Of a DNA stretch of 64,000 bases, positions 19,250-27,894 are shown in pieces. Source of the stretch: Aliiruegeria lutimaris (GTDB lineage: Bacteria; Pseudomonadota; Alphaproteobacteria; Rhodobacterales; Rhodobacteraceae). The notes under the pieces were generated by a model, which saw only the letters and a list, made by a program, of their open reading frames with translations, made no database searches and was not told the DNA's origin. The DNA lies in assembly GCF_900099935.1 (NCBI RefSeq), contig NZ_FNEK01000001.1:1-64000 (forward strand). Reading direction: 5' to 3'. A program made the translations under genes and the position numbers. Numbering within the stretch: position 1 is the first letter of the stretch; each line of letters starts with the position of its first letter.

Positions 19250-19579
19250 TCAGCCCTCGGATGCGGGCTCGGTCTTGGAGAGGACCTGGGCGACGGTGGA
19301 GCGAACGACCCGCACCTTGGTGCCATCGGCGATCTCGACTTCCAGCTCGTTCTCGTCCTTGACCTTGGACACCTTGGCGATGATGCCGCCCTGCGTGACG
19401 ATCTGGTCGCCCCGGCGCAGCTCGGAGACCATTTTCTGGTGCTGCTTCACTTTCTTCTGCTGCGGACGGATCAGAAGCAGGTACATGATGGCGAAGATCA
19501 GGATCAGCGGCACGAACTGCATGATCGCGCTTCCACCGGCGCCACCGGCGGCCTGAGCATAGGCGGGCGTTGCAAACAT
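19250..19579 (-). CDS. yajC: Preprotein translocase subunit YajC
   Basis: 109 residues. One helix (MQFVPLILIFAIMYLLLI) is followed by RPQQKKVKQHQKMVSEL and the RRGDQIVTQGGIIAKVSKV segment, both diagnostic. It associates with SecDF and YidC. It is the first gene of the operon yajC-secD-secF-TSUP-Mth938; GAGGGGAA precedes the ATG. Confidence 0.97.
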   Translation of the reverse strand: MFATPAYAQAAGGAGGSAIMQFVPLILIFAIMYLLLIRPQQKKVKQHQKMVSELRRGDQIVTQGGIIAKVSKVKDENELEVEIADGTKVRVVRSTVAQVLSKTEPASEG

Positions 19580-19948
19580 AGAGATTCCCCTCGAGTCGGA
19601 TAGAGGGCCGTGCGGCCCGTCAGAATTGCGCGGAACCTATGTGCCGCGAGCGGCAAAGACAAGGCGAACCCGCGCAAGCGCGAACGCATCCCTTCCGCAA
19701 CACTGCGTGAGGCCGCATGTTTGCCCCCGATTTCATCGATCCCCGTCCGGATTCGCGCCCGACAGACTTGCCCCTTGCCCGGCACCGGGCGGAGACGGGG
19801 CGTTGAATTCACGCCGCTCTTGCCCGATAAGGCCCGACAGCGCGTCGCCACCCTCTCCCTTGTGTCGCAAACGGGAAACCCCGGCGCCGCGCGCTACGTA
19901 CACTCGCCGGAACACAAGCCGGGCAACCGGGAACAACAGGACCAGATC
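19580..19948. other. Divergent intergenic region, no gene seen
   Basis: 369 bases between yajC (minus) and the ferredoxin-ASKHA gene (plus). A plus-strand frame is open through it, but its peptide is unlike the family N-terminus. It should hold two divergent promoters. I see no clear operator or hairpin beyond short GC-rich inverted repeats. Confidence 0.6.
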
Positions 19949-21997
19949 GTGAGCGAACAGGACCCCCTCGTCATCTTCACCCCCTCCGGCAAGCGCGGAC
20001 GCTTCCCGGTGGGCACGCCTGTCCTGACCGCGGCGCGGCAGTTGGGCGTGGATCTCGACTCCGTCTGCGGCGGCCGCGGGATCTGTTCCAAGTGCCAGGT
20101 CGCCCCGGCCTTCGGCGAGTTTTCCAAGCATGGCGTGACCGTCGCCAAGGATGCGCTGTCGGAATGGAACGCGGTGGAGGCCCGCTACGACGAGAAGCGC
20201 GGGTTGAAACCGGGCCGGCGACTCGGCTGCCAGGCAACGATCCAGTCCGATATCGTGATCGACGTGCCACCCGAGAGCCAGGTCCACCGCCAGGTCGTGC
20301 GGAAGGCCGCCACCGAGCGGGTGATCGAGATGGATCCGGCCACGCGCCTGGTTCTGGTCGACGTGACCGAGCCGGACATGCACGACCCCTCGGGCGACCT
20401 GCAACGGCTGCAAGCGGCGCTGCACGCGGCATGGCAAGTGGATTTGGGCGAGCTTCCCCTGGCCCTTCTGTCCAAGCTCCAGCCGGTCCTGCGCAAGGGT
20501 AACTGGCAGGTGACCTGTGCCATCTTCCAGCCGGCGGAGGGCAAGGCGCAACTGCTCGACCTGTGGCCCGGCTATTTCGAAGGCCCGCTCTACGGGCTGG
20601 CGATCGACCTCGGCTCGACCACCATGGCGGCGCATCTGTGCGACCTCGCCAATGGGCGCGTGCTCGCCTCCTCCGGCCTGATGAACCCGCAGATCCGCTT
20701 CGGCGAAGACCTGATGAGCCGGGTGTCCTACGCGATGATGAACCCGGGCGGCGATGCCGAGATGACGGCGGCCGTGCGCGAGGCGCTGAACCAGCTTGCC
20801 GAAGAGATTGCGAAAGAGGCGGAGATCGACCCGAAGCTGATCGTGGAGACGGTTTTCGTCTGCAACCCGGTAATGCACCACCTGCTGCTGGGGATCGACC
20901 CGGTGGAACTGGGCCAGGCGCCCTTCGCGCTGGCCACCTCCGATTCCCTGTCGCTCTTCGCCTCCGAGCTTGGCCTCGACGCGATCCACCCGCAGGCGCG
21001 CAGCTATATCCTGCCCTGCATCGCCGGCCATGTCGGCGCCGATGCCGCCGCCGTGGCGCTTTCCGAAGCGCCCGGGGAGCAGGACGACCTGACACTTGTT
21101 ATCGATGTCGGCACCAATGCCGAGATCCTGCTCGGCAACCGCTCCCGCGTATTGGCCTGCTCTTCGCCCACCGGCCCGGCCTTCGAGGGCGCACAGATCA
21201 GCTCCGGCCAGCGCGCCGCCCCTGGCGCCATCGAACGCATCGAGATCGACCCCGAGACAAAGGACCCGCGCTTCCGCGTCATCGGCTGCGATCTGTGGTC
21301 CGACGATCCGGGCTTCGAGGCCGCCACCGCTGTGACCGGTATCACCGGCATTTGCGGCTCCGGCATCATCGAGGCGGTGGCCGAAATGCGCATGACCGGG
21401 CTGCTCGACGCCTCCGGCCTGATCGGGTCTGCCGAGCAGACCGGCACAGTCCGCTGCGAGCCCGACGGGCGCACCCACAGCTACCTGGTGCATGATGGCA
21501 GCGCCGATGGCGGGCCGCGCATCACCGTCACCCAAGGCGATATCCGCGCCATCCAGCTGGCGAAATCCGCGCTTTATGCCGGCGCACGGCTGCTGATGGA
21601 CGAAATGGCGGTGGACACGGTCGACCGCATCGTGCTGGCCGGGGCGTTTGGCGCACATATCAGCCCCAAACACGCGATGGTGCTGGGGATGATCCCCGAC
21701 GCGCCGCTGAAAGCGGTCACCTCCGCCGGCAATGCCGCCGGAACCGGCGCCCGAATCGCGCTCCTGAACCGCGCGTCGCGCAAGGAAATCGAGACCGTCG
21801 TGCGCCAGATCACCAAGGTCGAGACCGCCATTGAGCCGCGTTTCCAGGAACATTTCGTCGCCGCGAACGCCCTGCCCCATGCGAGCGACCCGTTCCCGAA
21901 CCTCTCGGCGCTGGTGCCGCTGCCCGATTTGAGTTTCAACACCGGCGGCGGGGACGGCACGGAGGGTGGGCGCAGGCGTCGCCGGCGTCGCGGCTGA
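19949..21997 (+). CDS. 2Fe-2S ferredoxin-ASKHA fusion, corrinoid-activase (RamA-like/DUF4445) family
   Basis: 682 residues. The N-terminal ferredoxin has Cys40, Cys46 and Cys49 in SVCGGRGICSKC and Cys94 in RRLGCQ. A long ASKHA-fold region follows with GLAIDLGSTTMAAHLCDL, VIDVGTNAEILLG and VLAGAFGAHISPKHAMVLG. Relatives use ATP to reduce Co(II) corrinoid proteins of methyltransferase systems. No methyltransferase or corrinoid protein gene lies nearby, so its partner is elsewhere. The GTG start gives the expected ferredoxin N-terminus. The protein ends in a run of seven arginines, which is odd. Confidence 0.85.
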   Translation: MSEQDPLVIFTPSGKRGRFPVGTPVLTAARQLGVDLDSVCGGRGICSKCQVAPAFGEFSKHGVTVAKDALSEWNAVEARYDEKRGLKPGRRLGCQATIQSDIVIDVPPESQVHRQVVRKAATERVIEMDPATRLVLVDVTEPDMHDPSGDLQRLQAALHAAWQVDLGELPLALLSKLQPVLRKGNWQVTCAIFQPAEGKAQLLDLWPGYFEGPLYGLAIDLGSTTMAAHLCDLANGRVLASSGLMNPQIRFGEDLMSRVSYAMMNPGGDAEMTAAVREALNQLAEEIAKEAEIDPKLIVETVFVCNPVMHHLLLGIDPVELGQAPFALATSDSLSLFASELGLDAIHPQARSYILPCIAGHVGADAAAVALSEAPGEQDDLTLVIDVGTNAEILLGNRSRVLACSSPTGPAFEGAQISSGQRAAPGAIERIEIDPETKDPRFRVIGCDLWSDDPGFEAATAVTGITGICGSGIIEAVAEMRMTGLLDASGLIGSAEQTGTVRCEPDGRTHSYLVHDGSADGGPRITVTQGDIRAIQLAKSALYAGARLLMDEMAVDTVDRIVLAGAFGAHISPKHAMVLGMIPDAPLKAVTSAGNAAGTGARIALLNRASRKEIETVVRQITKVETAIEPRFQEHFVAANALPHASDPFPNLSALVPLPDLSFNTGGGDGTEGGRRRRRRRG

Positions 21998-22048
21998 GTC
22001 TTAAAGGCTTGACGCCAACCGCGGCGCTTCGTATGCCGAATATCCGGT

Positions 22049-22122
22049 GCGGGTGTATCTCAATGGTAGAGAAGCAGCTTCCCAAGCTGATGACGAGGGT
22101 TCGATTCCCTTCACCCGCTCCA
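22049..22122 (+). tRNA. tRNA-Gly (anticodon CCC)
   Basis: The acceptor stem GCGGGTG pairs with CACCCGC and CCA is encoded. The D-arm has TCTCAATGGTAGAGA. The anticodon loop TTCCCAA gives CCC, reading GGG. The T-arm is GAGGGTTCGATTCCCTT. All four arms form. Confidence 0.96.
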
Positions 22123-22148
22123 TCTATCTCATCACCGCGATTCCAGCC

Positions 22149-22778
22149 CTATTCTGCCGCAACCCGGCTCGGTAACGCGTGAAGCAATGCCGACACGTCG
22201 CTTCGCAGCTTTTTGGCCGCGTCTTCGTCCGACATCTCGTCCGATGACACGAACTGGATAAAGCGCGTGTTCTGCAGATGGAAAAGCCCCTTGCCCAGGG
22301 CGAATGCCGAAATTTCCGCCGAAACCCGGCCTTCCCGCTGTAACCGCTCGACTTCGCGGACAAGCACCATGGAAAGCTTGTGATCCAGTTCGTGATAGGT
22401 CTTTGCAAAGCGCGATTCCGAATCGACGATCGTCGCCGCCACGACCTGCCGCCAGATCTGCTTGTTCAGATTCGTGACCGCGTGCTGGCGGACGATCGCG
22501 GCGAAATTCAGCAGAAGCTCCAACAGGTCGTCAATGTCCCCGGACAGCGCGGCGCCCATTCTTTCCAGCAGCTTCCGGTCGCTTTCGGCGACAATGGCCA
22601 GCAGCACGCCGGCCTTGGTCCCATAGTAGTTGTGAACCGTTACACCGGACAGACCGACCGCAGCCGCGATCCCCTCGATGGTCGTGGCCTCGTACCCCTG
22701 CTCCATGAACAGCGCGCGGGCCTCTTCCACGATACGTTTCTGGCGGTCTTGCTTCTGGCGTTCTCTCAAACCAGCCAC
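22149..22778 (-). CDS. TetR family transcriptional regulator
   Basis: 209 residues. The N-terminal helix-turn-helix segment reads ARALFMEQGYEATTIEGIAA and VGLSGVTVHNYYGTKAGV, typical of TetR. The C-terminal ligand domain is not recognisable. The GTG at 22778 is chosen because AAGGAGTCC lies just upstream; the ATG at 22811 has none. It is divergent from the ABC-importer operon and very likely controls it, probably releasing on binding a pathway ligand. Confidence 0.9.
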   Translation of the reverse strand: MAGLRERQKQDRQKRIVEEARALFMEQGYEATTIEGIAAAVGLSGVTVHNYYGTKAGVLLAIVAESDRKLLERMGAALSGDIDDLLELLLNFAAIVRQHAVTNLNKQIWRQVVAATIVDSESRFAKTYHELDHKLSMVLVREVERLQREGRVSAEISAFALGKGLFHLQNTRFIQFVSSDEMSDEDAAKKLRSDVSALLHALPSRVAAE

Positions 22779-22834
22779 TGACAGGACTCCTTGATTAAAA
22801 TTTGTGCACACTGCTCGGTGGCGCTCCCCTCACC

Positions 22835-22864
22835 TTAGTCGAATGAAATTTTTTATTGAACTAA
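22835..22864. promoter_or_regulatory. Candidate operator between tetR and the ABC operon
   Basis: An inverted repeat, TTAGTCGAAT and ATTGAACTAA, has 10-base arms (8 of 10 positions paired) around an A/T-rich 10-base spacer. It lies 53 bases upstream of the binding-protein start in an AT-rich stretch that should hold the promoter. Assignment to the TetR protein is inferred from position only. Confidence 0.45.
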
Positions 22865-22917
22865 ATTTTTTATCGTGCCTAAGATTTCTCAACAACATGT
22901 TCAACAGGGGTGAATCC

Positions 22918-23979
22918 ATGAAAAACCTTGCGCGTACTCTTCTCTTTTCGACACTTTCTGCCGCCGCACTCGCCGCGCCTGCCGCACAAGCGGACTCGGT
23001 CAATGTGGGCGTCTGCGTCTCCTGGCCGGGATATGCCATGCTTGAAATTGCCCGTCAGAAAGGCCTGACCGAGGGGCATGACCTGAACATCACCATCTTC
23101 GAAGACCCGCTGGGCGGGCACTCGGCCCTCGCCGCCGGACAGCTCGACGTTTATGGCTGCACCGCCGATTACACGCCGCTGATCGTGGATCGCGGCACAG
23201 ACGTGGTGAATGTTGCCTTCCTGAACCCGTCCTACGGCGTGGACCACGTTATCATGAAGGGCGGCGTCGAGATTGCCGATCTGAAGGGCAAGAAGGTCTC
23301 GGCCCCGCAGGCCTATATCGGGCACCTGCTCATGGGCATCTGGCTGGACTCGCAGGGGATCGCACCGGACGAGGTCGAATGGGTCAACCTGAATGCCGAC
23401 GAGGCCGTGGGGCCGATGCTGTCTGGCGATCTCTCGGCCGCCTACATGTACGAGCCGTGGATCTCCAAGGTTCTGGAGGCCGCGCCCGGTTCGAAAAGCG
23501 TGGTCAACACCGCCGATCCGGACGTGCTCAAGACCGGTATCTTCATGGACGGCCTCTACATGAACACCAAGTTCATCGAGGAAAAGCGCGACGTGGCGCT
23601 CTCCGTGCTCAAGGCCCGTTGGGAGGGTCTCGGCTACTGGCATGAGAATGTCGAGGAGACCAACCAGCTCCTGGCCGATTTCCTGCAATGGCCGGCCGAG
23701 GATATCGGCTACGTGATAGGCACCAATGGCAAGAGCTTCGAGGGCGGCATCTACATGTACGACTTCGACGAATCCGCCCGCGCCTGTGGCGTGCTGGAGG
23801 GCGAGCCGCCCTTTGGCCTTCCCAATGGCGGCATGGTGGATGCCATCGCGCTGACCAATGACTGGTGGATCAAGCTGGGCCTGATGGAGAACAAGATCGA
23901 TGCCGCCGCCGGCATCGACTGCTCCCTGATGGGCGACCTGGTCGAGGCCGGCTACCGCCAGACCTTCACGGCCAACTGA
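22918..23979 (+). CDS. ABC transporter substrate-binding protein, NrtA/TauA/NMT1-like
   Basis: 353 residues with a signal peptide ending in PAAQA at about residue 23. The mature part begins SVNVGVCVSWPGYAMLEIAR and has HSALAAGQLDVYGCTADYTPL, typical of the periplasmic proteins for nitrate, taurine, aromatic sulfonates or thiamin precursors. It captures the substrate for the adjacent permease and ATPase. The ATG at 22918 gives the signal peptide. The operon context suggests a nitrogen-rich organic substrate, not an inorganic anion. Confidence 0.9.
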   Translation: MKNLARTLLFSTLSAAALAAPAAQADSVNVGVCVSWPGYAMLEIARQKGLTEGHDLNITIFEDPLGGHSALAAGQLDVYGCTADYTPLIVDRGTDVVNVAFLNPSYGVDHVIMKGGVEIADLKGKKVSAPQAYIGHLLMGIWLDSQGIAPDEVEWVNLNADEAVGPMLSGDLSAAYMYEPWISKVLEAAPGSKSVVNTADPDVLKTGIFMDGLYMNTKFIEEKRDVALSVLKARWEGLGYWHENVEETNQLLADFLQWPAEDIGYVIGTNGKSFEGGIYMYDFDESARACGVLEGEPPFGLPNGGMVDAIALTNDWWIKLGLMENKIDAAAGIDCSLMGDLVEAGYRQTFTAN

Positions 23980-24031
23980 GCCAACCGGCGCGCCCCGCTG
24001 CGGGCGCGCCGCCATTTCACGGACGAGCCCC

Positions 24032-24841
24032 ATGCCAACTCCGCATCAAGCGCGCCACTTCCTCGAAATCCGCAAACCCGTGTCGCGCCCGCAGGCCATC
24101 TTGTCGGCGTTTGGCATCTGGGCCGTGTTCTTCGGGATCTGGAGCGTTGCCGCACATTCCGGTTGGGTAAATGCCCTTCTGGTCCCGCCCCCCGACCAGG
24201 TCTTTGCGACCACCTGGGACCTCTTCGCCAGCCGTGGCTTTGCCAGCGACGTGCTGATCTCGATCACCCGCGTGCTGGTCTCCTTCGCCATGGCCTGCGC
24301 CGTGGCCATTCCGCTCGGCGTGATGATGGGAACCTTCCCCTCGGTCGAGGCGATCTTCAACCCTTTCGTCGGCGCCTGGCGTTACCTGCCGGCACCCTCC
24401 TTCATCCCGATCCTGCTGATGTGGTTCGGCACTGGCGAGGCGCCGAAACTGGCGCTGCTGTTCATCGGGGTGGTGTTCTTCCTGATCACGCTGGTCATGG
24501 ACCACACCAAGAACGTGCGCAAGGAGCTGATCGAAACCGCCCTCACGCTCGGCGCCAGCCGTCAAGTAACGGTGATGCAGGTGGTCTTTCCCGCCGCGCT
24601 GCCGGACATCTTCACCGCCATGCGCCAGATGCTGGCGATGGCCTGGACCTACCTGGTGATCGCCGAGATCGTCGCCTCCACCACCGGTATCGGCGCAATG
24701 ATGATGCGGGCGCGGCGCTTCCTTAAAACCGACGAGATCCTCTCGGGCATCATCGTCATCGGGGCGCTCGGGCTGTTCTTCGACCTGGCTTTCGGGCGGC
24801 TGCACCGATGGCTCTTCCCCTATCGCAAGGAAACACGCTGA
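24032..24841 (+). CDS. ABC transporter permease (SsuC/TauC-like)
   Basis: 269 residues with six membrane helices. The ATPase-coupling loop lies in ETALTLGASRQVTVMQVVFP (the EAA motif), followed by PDIFTAMRQMLAMAWTYLVIAE. It forms the homodimeric channel. Its TGA overlaps the ATPase ATG by one base (TGATG), so translation is coupled. Confidence 0.93.
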   Translation: MPTPHQARHFLEIRKPVSRPQAILSAFGIWAVFFGIWSVAAHSGWVNALLVPPPDQVFATTWDLFASRGFASDVLISITRVLVSFAMACAVAIPLGVMMGTFPSVEAIFNPFVGAWRYLPAPSFIPILLMWFGTGEAPKLALLFIGVVFFLITLVMDHTKNVRKELIETALTLGASRQVTVMQVVFPAALPDIFTAMRQMLAMAWTYLVIAEIVASTTGIGAMMMRARRFLKTDEILSGIIVIGALGLFFDLAFGRLHRWLFPYRKETR

Positions 24842-25635
24842 TGAGCGAGGCACTCTTGCATCTGGACGCCGTCTCGAAAGTCTTCCCGATTTCGGGTGGA
24901 GAATCCGTCCAGGCGGTGGACCACGTCACCTTCGACGTCGAGGAAAACCGCATCTGTGTGCTGCTTGGGCCCTCGGGCTGCGGAAAATCCACAATTCTGC
25001 GCATGATCGCAGGGCTGGAGGCCCCCTCAGATGGCGCGGTCACGCTGCACGGCAAGCCGGTCATCGGCCCTGCCCGCGACCGGGGCATGGTGTTTCAGGC
25101 CTACACCTCCTTCGACTGGCTCTCTGTGCGCAGGAATGTCGAGTTCGGCATGAAGGTGAACGGCGTGCCACACGCAGAGCGCCGGGAGCGGGCTGCGCAT
25201 TTCATCGATCTGGTCGGGCTGACGAAATTCGCCGAGGCCTATCCGTCGCAGCTCTCTGGCGGCATGCGCCAGCGCGTTGCGATTGCCCGAACGCTCGCCA
25301 ACGGGCCGGAACTGCTGCTGATGGACGAGCCCTTCGGCGCGCTCGACGCCGAGACCCGCTGGCATATGCAGGAGCTGATGATCGACATCGCCCGGCAGGA
25401 AAACACCACCATGGTGATCGTGACCCACGACATCGAGGAAGCGATTTTCCTGGCCGACAAGATCATCTTCCTTTCGAGCCACCCCGGACGGCTAAAGGAA
25501 GTGATCGTTCCGGAGTTCAAGCACGGCGCCCGGATCGACGACAAGGAACATATCGTGCAGCTGCCGGGCTATGCCGAGCTGGAACAGAAGATCATGCGGT
25601 TGATGCGCGAAGAAGGCTCCCGCGAAGAACAATGA
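24841..25635 (+). CDS. ABC transporter ATP-binding protein
   Basis: 264 residues. Walker A LGPSGCGKST, signature QLSGGMRQRVAIAR, Walker B ELLLMDEPFGALD and switch VTHDIEEAIFLAD are all present. It drives the importer. The ATG sits on the permease stop. Similar to TauB/SsuB/NrtD. Confidence 0.95.
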   Translation: MSEALLHLDAVSKVFPISGGESVQAVDHVTFDVEENRICVLLGPSGCGKSTILRMIAGLEAPSDGAVTLHGKPVIGPARDRGMVFQAYTSFDWLSVRRNVEFGMKVNGVPHAERRERAAHFIDLVGLTKFAEAYPSQLSGGMRQRVAIARTLANGPELLLMDEPFGALDAETRWHMQELMIDIARQENTTMVIVTHDIEEAIFLADKIIFLSSHPGRLKEVIVPEFKHGARIDDKEHIVQLPGYAELEQKIMRLMREEGSREEQ

Positions 25636-25646
25636 AGGAAACCCCG

Positions 25647-26414
25647 ATGAGAACCGTGATGATGCCGGAGATGACCTGGCCGGAATATGCCGAGGCGCTA
25701 GAGTCCAACCCGGTGGTCTTCCTGCCCACCGGCACGCTGGAACAGCACGGGCCGCACCTGCCGATGGGGCTGGACTACCTGCTGCCCTATGCCATCTCGC
25801 GCGAGATCGCCGAGGAAGTGGGCGGCGTGGTCGCGGCTCCCGTCACCTATGGCTACAAGTCCATGACCCGCTCCGCCGGCGGGCCGTTCTTTCCCGGCAG
25901 CACCGGGCTCGACGGCAACACGTTGAGCTGCGTCATCCGCGACGTGATCCGCGAGCTGGTGCGCCACGGCGCGCGTCGGATCTGCGTGCTGGACGGCAAT
26001 TACGAGAACCTGTGGTTCCTCAACGAAGGCATCGACCTGGCCATGCGCGAGGTTGGCGACAAGGGCGTGCGCATCATGTGCCTCCAGCACTGGGAGTTCC
26101 TGACCGAAGAGACGCTCGCACAGGTCTTCCCCGACGGCTATCCTGGCATCGAGCTGGAACATGCCGCGGTGCTGGAGACCTCGCTGATGATGAATTTCCA
26201 CCCCGAACTCGTGCGGTTCGACCTCGTGCCGGACAACGCGGCCGCCGAGGCGCCCTGCTACGATGTCTGGCCGCCGCGCCGGGAATGGGTGGCGCCCGAG
26301 GGCTCGCTGATCTCGGCCAAGGGGGCCACGCCCGAGAAGGGCGCGCTGATCGCCGCGCAATACCGGCGCGACATTACCGCCGCCATCCGGCGCGAATTCT
26401 ACGAGCTGGGATGA
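25647..26414 (+). CDS. Creatininase family protein with His-to-Asn change at a metal ligand
   Basis: 255 residues, close to true creatininase along its length: GTLEQHGPHLPMGLDYLLP, YGYKSMTRSAGG, FPGSTGLDGNTL, LEHAAVLETSLMM and a late SLISAKGATPEKG. In known creatininase two metals are held by Glu34, His36, Asp45, His120 and Glu122. Here EQH and the Asp of GLD are kept. The segment that normally reads NGHYEN is DGNYEN, so the His120 equivalent is Asn. It may use another metal geometry or substrate. The start at 25647 follows GAAGGAAA; an in-frame ATG at 25632 overlaps the ATPase stop. Confidence 0.85.
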   Translation: MRTVMMPEMTWPEYAEALESNPVVFLPTGTLEQHGPHLPMGLDYLLPYAISREIAEEVGGVVAAPVTYGYKSMTRSAGGPFFPGSTGLDGNTLSCVIRDVIRELVRHGARRICVLDGNYENLWFLNEGIDLAMREVGDKGVRIMCLQHWEFLTEETLAQVFPDGYPGIELEHAAVLETSLMMNFHPELVRFDLVPDNAAAEAPCYDVWPPRREWVAPEGSLISAKGATPEKGALIAAQYRRDITAAIRREFYELG

Positions 26415-27181
26415 TGCGCGCGCTCTTTGACTACTCCGGCCACCGCGTTCTGGTAACGGGGGCGGCCGGGGGGATCGGCCGCGCCGTGGCCGAGGGTTTC
26501 GCGGCCGCCGGGGCGAACCTGGTCATCGTGGACCTGGACCCGGCCGTTCAGGCGGTCGCCGAAGAAATCGGGGGCGATGTCACCGCGATTCACTGCGACA
26601 TCGCCGATGGCGAGGCCGTGCGCGCCGCACTTGGCGGGCTCGGCCCTATCGATGTGCTGGTCAACAATGCCGGGCTGGAGCGCCCTACCCCTCTGGCCGG
26701 CCCGGACCCGGAAACCGACGAGATCTTCGACCTCATTATCGACGTGAACATTCGCGGCACCCGCAATGTCACCCGCGCGCTGCTGCCCGCGATGCAGCCC
26801 GGCGCGCGCATCCTGCTGACCGCGTCGATCTGGGGCCGCACGGCGGTGCCGGATTTCTCGGCCTATGTCGCCTCCAAGCACGCGATCATCGGACTGGCGC
26901 GGACATGGGCGCAGGAACTCGGGCCGCGCGGCATCCGCGTCAACGCGATCTGCCCGGGCTGGGTGCGCACGAAACAGGCCATGGGCTCGCTTGCGCGGAT
27001 GGCGGAAGCACGGGGGTGCAGCGAACAGGAGCTTCTGGCGGAGGTCTCCGACGCGCAGGCGCTCGAAGGCGTGATGGAGCCGGCCGATGTGGCCGGGCTC
27101 TACCTGTTCCTAGGCAGCGACGCCGCCGCGAATATTACCGGGCAGGCGATCAACGTGGACCGTGGCGAGGTGATGTCGTGA
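26411..27181 (+). CDS. Short-chain dehydrogenase/reductase (first of two)
   Basis: About 256 residues. NAD(P) motif TGAAGGIGR, NNAG, the catalytic pair YVASK and the Ser in LLTASIWGR are all present. The acidic VIVDLD after strand 2 favours NAD(H). It overlaps the creatininase-like gene (ATGATG at the stop). It probably oxidises an alcohol or reduces a ketone in the same pathway; the substrate is unknown. Confidence 0.9.
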   Translation: MMRALFDYSGHRVLVTGAAGGIGRAVAEGFAAAGANLVIVDLDPAVQAVAEEIGGDVTAIHCDIADGEAVRAALGGLGPIDVLVNNAGLERPTPLAGPDPETDEIFDLIIDVNIRGTRNVTRALLPAMQPGARILLTASIWGRTAVPDFSAYVASKHAIIGLARTWAQELGPRGIRVNAICPGWVRTKQAMGSLARMAEARGCSEQELLAEVSDAQALEGVMEPADVAGLYLFLGSDAAANITGQAINVDRGEVMS

Positions 27182-27885
27182 CGCTGCAAGGCAAGGTCGC
27201 GTTGGTCACCGGCGGCTCGCGCGGCATAGGCCGGGCCATCGCCGAGGTGCTCACCGCCGCGGGCGCCAAGGTGGCGATCTGCCATGCCGACGACGATGCC
27301 GAGACCGTTCCGGTCGCGCTTTCGGTGCGCGCGGACGTGTCCAGCGAAGCCGATGTCATCAGCCTCTTCGATCGTATCGAAGCGGAACTCGGCACGCCCG
27401 AGATCGTGGTCAACAATGCCGGTATTCTGCACGAGGCTCCGCTCGCCGAGACCACCTTGGCCGATTTTGACCGGGTGATTGCGGTCAACCTGCGCGGTGG
27501 CTTTCTCGTCGCGCGCGAAGCGGCGCGGCGGATGGAGAGCGGGCGCATCCTCAACATCGCCTCCGATCTCGGGCTGCTGGGCCGCGAGAACATGGCGGCC
27601 TACAGCGCCTCCAAGGGCGGGATCATCGCGTTGACCCGCTCCATGGCACGAGAGCTGGCACCGAAGATCCTCGTGAATGCCATCGCCCCCGGCCCGATCG
27701 ATACCGACATGACCAGCCCCGGCGCGATGAGCCCCGAGGCGCTGGCCAAGGACCTTGATACCCCGCTGGCCCGCTTCGGCCGCCCCGAGGAAGTGGCCGC
27801 GCTCGCCACCTTCCTTGCCGGTCCGCAGGCGGGCTTCATCACCGGGCAATGCTACGGGGTGAATGGCGGCAGCGTGATGACCTGA
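27178..27885 (+). CDS. Short-chain dehydrogenase/reductase (second of two)
   Basis: 235 residues, GTG start overlapping the previous stop (GTGA). TGGSRGIGR, NNAG, YSASK and the NIASDLG serine segment are present, so it should be active. It resembles FabG-like SDRs. Two dissimilar SDRs in tandem suggest two steps on related carbonyl or hydroxyl groups. Confidence 0.9.
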   Translation: MTLQGKVALVTGGSRGIGRAIAEVLTAAGAKVAICHADDDAETVPVALSVRADVSSEADVISLFDRIEAELGTPEIVVNNAGILHEAPLAETTLADFDRVIAVNLRGGFLVAREAARRMESGRILNIASDLGLLGRENMAAYSASKGGIIALTRSMARELAPKILVNAIAPGPIDTDMTSPGAMSPEALAKDLDTPLARFGRPEEVAALATFLAGPQAGFITGQCYGVNGGSVMT

Positions 27886-27894
27886 CAGGAGACG

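Noticed and set aside
19733-21880. 715-codon minus-strand frame
   Set aside because: Antisense shadow of the ferredoxin-ASKHA gene; no domain recognisable.
23952-24853. Minus-strand frames opposite the ABC permease
   Set aside because: The permease has clear EAA loop and helices on the plus strand; the opposite frames are His/Gly/Glu-rich shadows.
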